Assembly: GCF_023701485.1 (NCBI RefSeq)
Contig: NZ_JAMQBK010000078.1
Location: forward strand, 57,786 to 121,785
Source: Aporhodopirellula aestuarii
GTDB taxonomy: Bacteria; Planctomycetota; Planctomycetia; Pirellulales; Pirellulaceae
Direction of reading: 5' to 3'
Length of the DNA stretch: 64,000 nt
Below the pieces are notes generated by a model, which saw only the letters and a program-made list of their open reading frames with translations, searched no databases and was not told the DNA's origin. Positions within the stretch are counted from its first letter, which is position 1, and the number at the start of each line of letters is the position of its first letter. Shown here piece by piece: positions 19,222 through 29,700 of the stretch. Both the position numbers and the translations under genes were made by a program.

Positions 19222-20409
19222 GTGAACTACGAATCAATCACGACTCACTCGCATTTAGTTGAGTTCTGCAACAAGATCTCCACCGAGAGCGTGATCGGGT
19301 TCGACACCGAATTTGTCTCGGAAGACTGTTATCGACCGGAGCTGTGTCTCGTCCAAGTTGCGGCGGGAGAACACCTGGCAATCATCGACCCTTACCCGGT
19401 CGGGGACACCCAACCATTTTGGGATTTGTTGGTCACGCCCGGTCGCACGGTGATCGCACACGCGGCACGTGAAGAAATCCGGTTTGCATACCGCTACACA
19501 GGCAAACCGATCGCCGGATTGTTCGACACGCAGCTCGCCGCCGGCTTTGTCGGGATCGAGTATCCCGCGTCCCTCGGCACCCTTGTCCATCGTTTGGTCG
19601 GGACGACGTTACCTAAAGGCGAGACACGAACCAATTGGCGACACCGACCGCTAACGAACGATCAATTGACCTACGCCTTGCATGACGTCACTACGTTGCA
19701 TGAGATGTACGAAAAGTTGTCGGTCGATATCAACGGTCTCAATCGCCGTTCGTGGGTCGAAGAAGAAACCGCACGACTACAAAACAAAGTGATCGAAGCT
19801 GAAGAGGCTGAGAACTGGCATCGCGTCAGCGGTAGTTCAGGATTGAAACCTCGGCAACTCGAAATCGTGCGTCAAATCTGGCTGTGGCGGGAAGAGATTG
19901 CCAAGACCAAAGACCGACTGCCGCGACGTGTTATGCGAGACGACTTGATCGTCGAGCTGGCCAAACGAGGTTCCTCGGACCCCAAGAAGATTCGCAGCAT
20001 CCGGGGACTCGAACGTCGAAACTACGTCGATCAATACGAGGCGATTGCGGCGGCAATCGAAACGGCGCTCAATACTCCTGACGAAGATCTCCCGCGCCGC
20101 ACACGAGGCCGCTCACGCACAGCTTCGCCAATGCTGAGCCAATTCCTTTCCACTTCGATCGCCTGCATCAGTCGACAACACAAATTGTCGCCCGCGATCG
20201 TAGGTAATTCGGATGACGTCAAAGATTTGCTGGCGTACGAATTAACTCCACGCCGCGGCTCGCCTACTCCGGCCTTACTCGAAGGTTGGCGCGGCGAAAT
20301 CGTGGGCAAAAGTTTTCGCAAAATCCTCGAAGGCAAACTGGCAATTCGCGTTGCCGATGTGAGCGAGGATCAACCGCTCGAATTCTTCGATTGCGAAACG
20401 TCGGTGTAA
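19222..20409 (+). CDS. rnd: Ribonuclease D (DEDD 3'-5' exonuclease with HRDC domain)
   Basis: 395 residues. The DEDD exonuclease domain shows Exo I as GFDTEF (Asp and Glu ligands), Exo II as HAAREEIRFAYR followed by FDTQLAA, and Exo III as YALHDVTTLHEMY. An HRDC-type helical domain follows (SGLKPRQLEIVRQIWLWREEIAKTKDRLPRRVMRDDLIVELAK). The family trims the 3' ends of structured RNAs such as tRNA precursors. In Exo II the position that is normally Asp reads Glu. The start is GTG 19222: no upstream ATG is in frame and the next Met is too far inside the domain. The last 40 bases overlap the convergent flippase gene. Confidence 0.9.
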   Translation: MNYESITTHSHLVEFCNKISTESVIGFDTEFVSEDCYRPELCLVQVAAGEHLAIIDPYPVGDTQPFWDLLVTPGRTVIAHAAREEIRFAYRYTGKPIAGLFDTQLAAGFVGIEYPASLGTLVHRLVGTTLPKGETRTNWRHRPLTNDQLTYALHDVTTLHEMYEKLSVDINGLNRRSWVEEETARLQNKVIEAEEAENWHRVSGSSGLKPRQLEIVRQIWLWREEIAKTKDRLPRRVMRDDLIVELAKRGSSDPKKIRSIRGLERRNYVDQYEAIAAAIETALNTPDEDLPRRTRGRSRTASPMLSQFLSTSIACISRQHKLSPAIVGNSDDVKDLLAYELTPRRGSPTPALLEGWRGEIVGKSFRKILEGKLAIRVADVSEDQPLEFFDCETSV

Positions 20410-21782
20410 ACGATCGCCGACAACCAGACCAAACAGATCACTTGGCCGACGAGAGCGGCAATCGCGATCGCAACCGCTCCCTGAGATTCGAGTAATGCGG
20501 CGACGACGATGATCATTGCGATCACCGCAACGATACGACATCGAATGGAAGCCAACGGTCGACCACGCCCTTTGACGTAGCTGTCGAGTCCCTGCAAGAT
20601 TCCTTTGATTGCAGAAACCGGTGCCAGCCATAAGGCAAACTTCACCGCCGGATCAAACTCGGCGCCGTACACCAGATTCACCAACGGCCCGATCACCATC
20701 ATGAATGCAATCGTGGAAACCGTCTGAATCGCGATCGAACCGCCGAGAATCCGATGCACATCACGCGTGGTCAGCGACCTGGATTCATCCGCCCCCGCAT
20801 TGAACAGGAAAATGCCCAGCGTGTTGGGGATCACGGTCAACGGATAAACAACAGGCACCATCGCGGCATAGAAACCTTGCGTGACTAAAGGGATCAGCCA
20901 CATCACCAACAGCAGGTCAATTCGCTCAAAAAAATCCGACGCGAGCATCGAGATCCCGTACGGGCGACTTTCGCTGAGCAGCTGTTTCACCGGCGGCTCG
21001 CTCGGACCGGAAAGAGGCTGCTTCAGCCCCACCAAACATGCGGCCATTCCGATCAACGTGGACGCAACAAACAAGACGCAGGCTAATTCCAGCGTGACCT
21101 CGGTAACGATCGCAGCGATCAACAGCAGCGTCGGGAACGCCGCCGCAGATACGAAACGCAGGACGTTGTAGGCGACGAACTTTCCGGCGCCGCGATCCAC
21201 CGCCGTCATGATCAACATCACGTGTTGGCCGATCACACTGATCGCGCACAACCAACCGAGCGGCATCAGAAATCGCTTTTCGTCCGGCAGCGCGAACGCG
21301 TTGCAGGCGATGACAAGGACCGTGGTGATCGCTCCAGTCGTAATCCCCAACCACATCGCAGCCCGGCGAAGATGATGGAGTTCGGTTTTACCCTCCGCCG
21401 CATAACGACAGATCACCTCTAAGCCGCCGAACAGACCGACGTAGAGCAACATCTGGACGTAGAGCACGGTCGTCGCATATTGCCCCCGTCCCTCGGGACC
21501 GAGCAACCGGGCCAACAAAATGCCCTGCGTCATCTGCAGGGCAACGATCGCGAACGCAAACCCGACAGTTTGAACAAACGATCCGAACTTGCCGAGCTTG
21601 TCAGCTCGGCTCCGCAGCCTACCGACCGTCGTTGAAGTCGAAATGTCGTCCGGCACGATATCCACAGGATGCGGACGATCACTCACCGCAGCGGAAACGC
21701 TATCGTTCATTGTGGAAGCGGACTCCGGCAGGCAAGCCTCCATTGGGGACGAGGCAGCGGAAGTGGTTTGGGAGGACGGCAT
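20370..21782 (-). CDS. Polysaccharide/lipid flippase-like membrane protein (MOP superfamily)
   Basis: 470 residues. A 60-residue polar N-terminus precedes about 12 hydrophobic helices, starting with FGSFVQTVGFAFAIVALQMTQGILLARLLGPEGRGQY, the hallmark N-terminal stretch of O-antigen/teichoic-acid-type flippases (LLGPEGRGxYA). It would export lipid-linked glycans across the inner membrane. No glycosyltransferases are next to it, so the substrate is unknown. Its C-terminal codons overlap the end of rnd by 40 bases on the opposite strand. The ATG at 21782 is used; a Met at residue 25 is an alternative. Confidence 0.85.
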   Translation of the reverse strand: MPSSQTTSAASSPMEACLPESASTMNDSVSAAVSDRPHPVDIVPDDISTSTTVGRLRSRADKLGKFGSFVQTVGFAFAIVALQMTQGILLARLLGPEGRGQYATTVLYVQMLLYVGLFGGLEVICRYAAEGKTELHHLRRAAMWLGITTGAITTVLVIACNAFALPDEKRFLMPLGWLCAISVIGQHVMLIMTAVDRGAGKFVAYNVLRFVSAAAFPTLLLIAAIVTEVTLELACVLFVASTLIGMAACLVGLKQPLSGPSEPPVKQLLSESRPYGISMLASDFFERIDLLLVMWLIPLVTQGFYAAMVPVVYPLTVIPNTLGIFLFNAGADESRSLTTRDVHRILGGSIAIQTVSTIAFMMVIGPLVNLVYGAEFDPAVKFALWLAPVSAIKGILQGLDSYVKGRGRPLASIRCRIVAVIAMIIVVAALLESQGAVAIAIAALVGQVICLVWLSAIVYTDVSQSKNSSG

Positions 21783-21865
21783 TGGCTGTCAGAGTATACT
21801 CGCCGATAGCCAAATTCGTCACGATCCCCCCGCAAAACGCCTAAGTCGACTTAGGTACAAGGGTA

Positions 21866-22924
21866 TTAATCGATACCATCGATAACACGCGCGGGCGGTC
21901 CAGAACGAAACTGGATGACTTGGTAAACGCCAAATCCCAGCACGGCGACGGTGAGAGCTACCGCCAGGACCAGTTTCACCTTTGCTATCACTGGATTTTC
22001 GCCATCCATGGCGGCACTCCGCTTGGCCGATTCAACCCGGAGGGCGGTCCGCTTCTGATTTGCCTTCTGTCTTTTCTGTTCACGTTTGGCGCGAGCGGCC
22101 TCGGCCTTTTTCTCAGCCGGACTCAGGATTTTTGCCGCTGGCACGTCTGTGACCGTGGACGACGCCCCGCGCGGAACCTCCGCAAGCGTGTCGCTAGTCG
22201 ATAGATTCAATCCCGACGCCGCTGAATCCAAGAACGGTGCGTCTTCGTCGAAGCTCTCTTCGTCTTCGAGAACCCCCGATTCGTCACTTTGCAGTTTGGT
22301 GCTCGCTCGGATTTTTTCATATCGAACCTCTCGGTCGGCCTCATCGTGTGCCGCTAAGAACGCAGCCACGTCGGCGCCCTGCCAAGCGTCCCCCGACAGC
22401 ATCTTTTCGGATCCCTCGGGACTCGTTGGCGTTGCCGAAGCGGGACTCAATGTCGCTCTCACAACCTTTTTGGGGCCTGAATCAGCCTGTGAATCCGCCT
22501 TTGAGGCTGACCTTGGCTTCGGTTCGAGGACGACCTGCCAGGCAATTTTTCCGCAGCGAAGCTCGCTTCCGTCGACAACCTCGACCCACTGGCGGGGCGG
22601 GATCCGCTCGCAATTGATTTTCGTCCCCGAAGTGCTTCCGAGGTCCACGACATGAAATCGGCCCGTCGATTCGGAGCCGGGACCGTCCGGAGACAACAGC
22701 TCGCCATCTATGGCGTCCAGCGATACCGGCGTTTCACATCCGAAATAGAGCAGACAGTGAACGCGAGACACCGAACGCGTTTTGGGGCGGATCTGACAAT
22801 TCTTGTCCCGACCGATCAAATAGAACCCCGGACGGATCGGCGCGATCAGCCCTGCGCGACTGCCAGTCGAAAGTACGAGCCGGGCTTGGTTGATCACAGG
22901 TGCGGTCAAAGGGGAACTACTCAT
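21866..22924 (-). CDS. FHA-domain protein with a C-terminal membrane anchor
   Basis: 352 residues from ATG 22924 (the frame extends to a TTG at 22972). The FHA domain occupies about residues 12-130, with the phosphothreonine-binding signatures IGRDKNCQIRP, SVSRVHC and DLGSTSGTKIN. A long acidic, low-complexity linker follows, then a strongly basic helical stretch (KKAEAARAKREQKRQKANQKR) and one predicted transmembrane helix (VKLVLAVALTVAVLGFGVYQV) near the C-terminus, leaving only about 20 residues beyond. FHA modules bind proteins phosphorylated by Ser/Thr kinases, and such kinases are abundant in planctomycetes. The partner is not identifiable here. Confidence 0.88.
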   Translation of the reverse strand: MSSSPLTAPVINQARLVLSTGSRAGLIAPIRPGFYLIGRDKNCQIRPKTRSVSRVHCLLYFGCETPVSLDAIDGELLSPDGPGSESTGRFHVVDLGSTSGTKINCERIPPRQWVEVVDGSELRCGKIAWQVVLEPKPRSASKADSQADSGPKKVVRATLSPASATPTSPEGSEKMLSGDAWQGADVAAFLAAHDEADREVRYEKIRASTKLQSDESGVLEDEESFDEDAPFLDSAASGLNLSTSDTLAEVPRGASSTVTDVPAAKILSPAEKKAEAARAKREQKRQKANQKRTALRVESAKRSAAMDGENPVIAKVKLVLAVALTVAVLGFGVYQVIQFRSGPPARVIDGID

Positions 22925-23700
22925 CTGGAGAACGCTCGACACCGCATACGAAAAACACGTCCCGCCTCGCAAATCAATGGGAAGCAGGAGGTTCTAGCGG
23001 AGAGCGGGGATTGTAACGGAACCATCTGGACTTGCCTAATCGCCCGGAGAAACACACGGAAAATTCAATATTCACGCAAAAGTGCAAGGTTGCAGACCAA
23101 ACCGTCCCCTTGGCGTGTGTCTCTGGCGGGTTGCTGGCAGTCGACTGCAATCAAACGGCTCCGCGACACGTTGCGGCGCCGGCGAACGTGAAATCCTGCC
23201 CCCCTGTGGTCGCCTGCGACCGACGCTCCCCGGCTCGCCACCACGATCAACATTCCGCCATCCAAATCGGACGCGTGAGACGACACCTTTGGGGGGGACG
23301 CGTCGGAGCGTGGGCGCGTCAAGAGTGTGCGACGCGCAAACACCATGGAACTTTTGTCACATTGAAGGCGTCAGATCGCCGGTACGAACGTCGCGACCGG
23401 TGCAATCGTTTTGTCCGGTCGCAAGAGGCGCAAACCCTGCCCAGAACGTGTTTTTCGTTGCTATGCCGGACGTCCCGACTACACTCGCAACGTGAGAGAG
23501 AGCACATCCTGCGCAGGTCCCTCATCTTATCCAGACTCACATTCTCAACCCACTCACGTTTTCAGGCCTCTCGCGAGGCAGGCTTCCACGTATTGATGGG
23601 CTTTGAGGGTGTTATTGCAACATGAATTTCAGCTTCCTGTCCCCCAATCACGCATCCACTTCGGAACGCGGATCCTGGGGGCGGTATCACGAGGCCACTG
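22925..23700. other. Long divergent intergenic region upstream of the giant gene
   Basis: 776 bases between two divergent genes. No open frame resembles a family and I found no clear -35/-10 pair. A 30-codon frame (23622-23714) overlaps the giant gene's start in another frame. It has no features and may only be an untranslated leader. The length suggests promoter and regulatory DNA for the large secreted protein. Confidence 0.45.
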
Positions 23701-26700
23701 ATGACGATCGGTAAACCGGGCAAACATTCCTCAGGACGTAGTTTCCGCGAAAATCTCGCCACTCGGCTGGGATTGGGCGGCAATGAAGCCACGCAACGAC
23801 GACGCGGAAAACGCACCTCCAGTGTGCGCGAGCGACGGGCATCCATCGAGCGTCGATTGCATTCGCAATCCCTCGAGCCACGGCAGTTGTTGGCTGGGCC
23901 TGAACTCATCGGAATCCAACCCAACAGCGGCGAACTGATCCGTGGTGGCACGTCGATCGAGTCGACACCGCTGTTCGGAACCGATCTGCTACAGACGGCC
24001 CCCAACGAGCTGCGATTGCGATTCGACAGCAACTCATCCATCGACGTGGCAACGTTGCTCAACCCGGCCACGGCGAACGACGACACGTTGTTGCCACTGG
24101 GACTGAGCATCACCCGCGCGGGCAGCGACAGCCGATTTGAGACCGCGACCGCCCTGACCGACTTCGGTACCAGCGTCAACTCGAACGTCAACAATCGCGT
24201 TGAAGTTGAATTCCGCGCCGCAGCCCCTGGCGTGTCTGGAAACGACACCGTCGTCCGAATCACGAGCGCGAGCGTCGCCGGCAGTGCCGCGCCGGTTGTG
24301 ATCGCCTCGGTCGATCCTGATCTGAAAACGATCGACATCCGCTTGAACACCAACGCGCCTCGTGCTGCGACCGTTCGCGACCTGATCGAAACACTGAACA
24401 ATCACCCCACCGCCGACCAGGTTGTCACAGCATTCTCGGTCCACGGTTCGACGCTGACCGCGATCAACAACCGGCTACCGGCCGGCGGTCTGACTTTGAC
24501 TCTCGACGGTGCCAACACCGCCCGCGCGACCACGGACTTGGGTCTCGGCGACGCCACCCAAGTGCGTTTCCTGGCCAATCAGTCGGGAGCCTCAGGCCGA
24601 GACATCAGCGTCAAAATCGTTCCGACGAACCTGGGCTCATCATCAACACCGTTGGTCAGCGTCTCGAACAATGTGATCACGGTCCGGATCAACTCATCGG
24701 CCAGCGCCCCAACGTCGGTTGGTCAATTAGTAACAGCCATCAATAATTCGGCGACCGCGTCGAACCTCGTGACCGCGTCGCTGCAACGGGGCAGCACGGC
24801 GAGTCTCATCCCGACGACATTCACTACCGTGACCACGGCCACCCCATCGGGCCTGGCTCTCTCTGGCGCGAGTGACACAGTCGTGTCCCCCGGGTACGTA
24901 GGCATTGGCGATACGCCTAACGAAGTCGTGTTCCGATTTGCCGAACCGTTGCCTGATGACACCTACCAAATCGAAATCTACGGCGAAGGCGAACGAGCAC
25001 TTACCAACACGGCAGGTGAAGCCTTTAACGACGGCGTGGATTTCGCCGTGCAGTTCGCGATCAATGCCCCGCCACAAGTCTTGGCTGTTGTTCCGGAACC
25101 CATTACCAGACAGTCGGATGGTCGACTGATTTCGGAACCCAACGTCATCGAGGTTTACTTTACCAGTGACGTCAACGACTCGGTCTTCAACCCTGAGTAT
25201 TACACCGCTGTCTTCACGCGCGACACCGTCACCGGTGGCGACGACGAAGCGATCAAACCGTTTGCCGTCGAAGCACTCGATGGCCGCACCGATGCAGTCC
25301 GAGTGATCTTCAACTCGCCGTTTTCACGCACACCGGATCCCGACAACCCGGGATCTTCGATCGAGGGTTCGGTGCGTTTCCGAATCGGCGACGACACCGC
25401 CTTGCCAGCGTCTCCGATCGAAACTCCGGTCACCGAAGCTCAATCGGGTGACAGCATTTTCCGCAACGCGGCATCGCCGATCAGTGAACCGGGGCCGATG
25501 GTCCTGACGAATTTCACCGGTGTCAATCTCACGCAGACAAGCGCGATCCGTCTGACCGGTGGCAGTATCGAAAACACCCTCGGTGAGATCCTGCAATTCC
25601 CGGGCGGCACGAGTTACGAAGGCGTCCGCGACATCCGTCCCGATGATCCGACCGCCAACGACCGCGTCGTGCCTTTAGGAATTTGGCGTACCGAAGGAGA
25701 TACGACCCCCGGCATCAGCACGATCTATTACAACTTCCCAAACGAGTGGCAAGGCGAAGACTACGGGACGCAAACCACAGACCTGAACGAGACCTACAGC
25801 AACGCGATCACCGAACAGCAAAAAGAACGCGTTCGCGAAGTCGCTTCCTTGTTCAGTGAATACCTCGGCATTCAATTTATCGAAGTCGGACAAGACGCTG
25901 CTGCCGCAATCACCAGTCCTGCTTTCACCGGCGAAGTCGGGCCTGTCTACAGCATCGGTGTGGGTGAATTGTCGAGCACCTTCGACGGAACCACCGCACG
26001 CGTTAACAGCGAAGCCGGCGGTGTCACGGTGGCGACCCGAGAACTCGATGATTTGGGCAACACGTTCTTGCCGCTGCTTGCTGATACGCTCCCGGTTAAC
26101 GGAAACCAACTGATCGTTCTCGACGGTCAAGACTTTGATCAGAGCACCGATGACTTCACCGGCGGTGAATTCTTCCGCGGCGTGTTCTTGGGCATTGGCC
26201 AGTTGCTCGGCTACGGTTATGCCGATCACCTTCCCCAGCCCATTACCCAGTCGACCGACTCGGTTCTCGATCCTGTTCAACCGGTTCAAGATGAAGTCCC
26301 GGCGACGACAGCCGAACTGTTGCAACCCAACGAATCATCGTTCCCAAGTCCAGCAGATATAGTCAACGGGCAGTTCTTGTATCGCCCCGAGAGCAATGAC
26401 ATTGACCTGTATCAGTTCACGCTCGCCAACGCCGGGACGCTGAACATTTCGACGATCGCCGAACGATTGGCTTCGTCGAGCACGCTCGACACGATGCTGC
26501 GTCTGTACAAGATTGAAGGCGGCGTGCCGATCGAAATCGCTGCTAACGATGACTACTTCAGCAACGACTCGATGATCGAAATCGAAGTCGAGAAGGGAAC
26601 CTACGTCGTTGGCGTGAGTGCCTCGGGCAACGATCAATATGATCCGATCATTGCCGGCACCGGTATCGGTGGCGTCAGTGAAGGCGACTACGAAGTCGCG

Positions 26701-29700
26701 ATGACATTCACCCCAACCACGACCGCCGCATCGGCCATTTCGGACGGATTGAATGTCCTCGACGGCGACGCCGATGGCGAAGCGGGCGGTTTGTTCCAAT
26801 ATTGGTTCGAACCCAATGACGCCAACAACACCGTTTACGTTGACAACTCGGGTACCACCAGCGGAACCGGGATTCTCGGTTCGCTGACGAACCCATACCG
26901 AACCCTCGCACAAGCGTTCAGTGGCGTTGAAAGCCGACGTAGCACAGCGAACCCGGTCGAAGTGATTCGCGTCGTCAGCGACGGCACCTACAAGATCGGC
27001 CGGACTCAGCTCGGTTCGGCGTTGAGCAACGGTGAATTGACCACAATCGACGTTCCCAAAGACGTCAACCTGATTCTCGATGCCGGCGTTCGTTTTGAAA
27101 TGTCAGGCAGCCGAATCGGCATCGGCAGCACGTCAGCGTCGGTCGACCGCAGCGGCTCGTCGATCCAAATTCTCGGTACCCCGGACAATCCTGTCGAACT
27201 GGTCGGCTTCGGAACCAACCCGCAAAAGGGCACCTGGGGCGGCATCGAAATCCGTGGCGATATCGACTTTGCCGACGACAGCCGCACCAACATGGAAGAA
27301 AATGGCGTCTTCCTCAACCACATCCAATACGCTGACATTCGAAACGCCGGTGGACCGGTTCGAGTGGATGGAGCGACGCGGACGGTCTCCGCGATCGAGT
27401 TGGCGGAATCTCGCGCGACGATCATCAACAGCATGATCACGCAGTCCGGTGACGCCGCAATCGCAGCGACGCCAAACACGTTCGCCGAAACGCGTTTCGA
27501 TGAATCCCGCTTCCAGAACGAAATTGCTGCCGGTGCGGGTCTGTCGGACTACTTCACCAGCGACTTCGTCCGCATCGGACCACACATTCGTGGCAACACG
27601 ATCACGGACAACACCTACAACGGCTTGCTCATCCGGATCAACACTCCGAGTGGTGGTAGCACCGAAACGCTCGACCTCAACGCGCGGTTCGATGACACCG
27701 ATATCGTTCACATCCTGATCGAAAACCTTCTCATCGAAGGCAACCCGGGCGGTCCGGTCAGTTTGAGCGAGAGCCCAAGTCTGTTGCTCACCCAAGCGAC
27801 GGCCCGTGTGAACACGCCCACGATCGACTTCGGTGACATCCCTCAAGGGCAATATGCCTACCGGATGACCTACGTCACCCGCGACGGATTTGAAAGCACC
27901 GCGAGTGACGCCAGTCTAACGGTCACGTTGTCGGCAACCGGCGCCATCGCCCTGTCCAACTTGCCGACCGTTGCCTCAGGTGCGGAATACACGGGACGTC
28001 GTTTGTACCGTGCTCCTGTCACCGGAACCGATGCGAACGGACAGCCGATCTACGGCGAATTCACACGAGTCGGTCGACTCAACACGTCTGATACTTCGTT
28101 CACCGACACGATCGCAATCGGCCTGACTGCGTTGGATCCCGATCGCGTCGGCCCCGCCAGCCTCGCTTTGTCGGGCCGACTCGATCCAGGCCTGACGATC
28201 GATCCAGGTACGATTGTCAAACTCAACGACGCACGTATCGAAGTGACCTTCGGTTCGCGACTGTTCGCCGAAGGTACCGACACGGCACCCGTCGTGCTGA
28301 CGAGTTTAAACGATCGTCGTTACGGAACTGGCGGAACGTTTAATACCAACGGTCTCGCCCAAGATTCCACACCGGGCGCGTTATCCGCCGGCGAAGCAGG
28401 CGATTGGGCAGGCATTTACGCCGCGTTCGGCGCGGATATTTCGATCGACCACGCTGTGATCGCGGGCGGTGGTGGCGTGTCGCGAGTTGAGGGCGGCTTC
28501 GCCAGCTTCAACGTCATCGAGGCACACCAAAGCGATCTGCGAATCGCCAACACGCGTTTCGAAAACAACGATGACGGTCGCTCGTTCGTCAACGACAGCA
28601 GCAACAGCAACAACAATCCCGACGACCCACTCGAATCACGTGTCGGCCGCGTGAACAACGCCAGCGGCACGATCTTCGTTCGCGGATCACAACCGGTGAT
28701 CATTGGCAACACGTTCATCGACGGCAATGGTCCGACGATGACCTTCGACGTCAACAGCTTCACCTGGCAAGAGCAAACCGACTATGGACGTTCGACCGGT
28801 GCGATCGACGCGATGGAACTACGAGGCAACAGCGGTCCGTTGATCAAGGGCAACCTGATCGACAACAACAGCAACAGTCTCGCTGGACTCGAAGTCCGCG
28901 GCGGTACCGTCGCCACTGAAGTCGTGTGGGACGATACCGATATCGTTCACATCGTTCGAGATACCATCGAGATCCCGAACCAACACATCTACGGCGGCCT
29001 TCGCATCGAGAGCGATGCACGTGCCTCTTTGGTCGTGAAATTCGACACGCTCGGTGACATTCCCGAGCAAACGGTCTTCATTTCCGCGAGCAACACCGCC
29101 ACCGAACCGGCGGACCTTCCAGTTCCGGGTGATGCTGCTTTCGTATCACTGGGTTCACTCGACGAACCGGGCGAATTTCAGTCCGTCACCCCCGCAGACG
29201 CTACCGATATCGATTTCGGGATCGAACTCGGCGACGATTACGTCGAATTGACGATTTTAGAAACGGTCAGTGCACAGATCACCGACAATACCTTCAACGG
29301 CATTCAGATCAGCCCCGAATTTGACCTGGGAGCCTTCGATAACGCGACACTCAATATCGGCGGAACGACTCTCTCCGGTTTCAACAACAGCCGTCTGATC
29401 GTCATCGACGGCGTCATGTTCCTCAATCTCGCAGGTTTGACGTTCCAACCGAATGATGTCGTTCGCATCAACACCGGAACGATCTTCCCCGAGAGCGACG
29501 TTCCTTTCCAAGAAGACGCGTTGCTGCGGCGGCAAGCGGGAATCGTTGTTGGTGGTAACACCTACACGGCCGAAGACGAGCTGATCGGAATCGCTGATCG
29601 CATCGGCGGCAGCCTGCAAGTCATCGGACAACCGGACTTCCCCGTCGTCATGACATCGCTCGCCGACGACAGCGTGGGTGCCGGATTCACGCCTTCGGGC

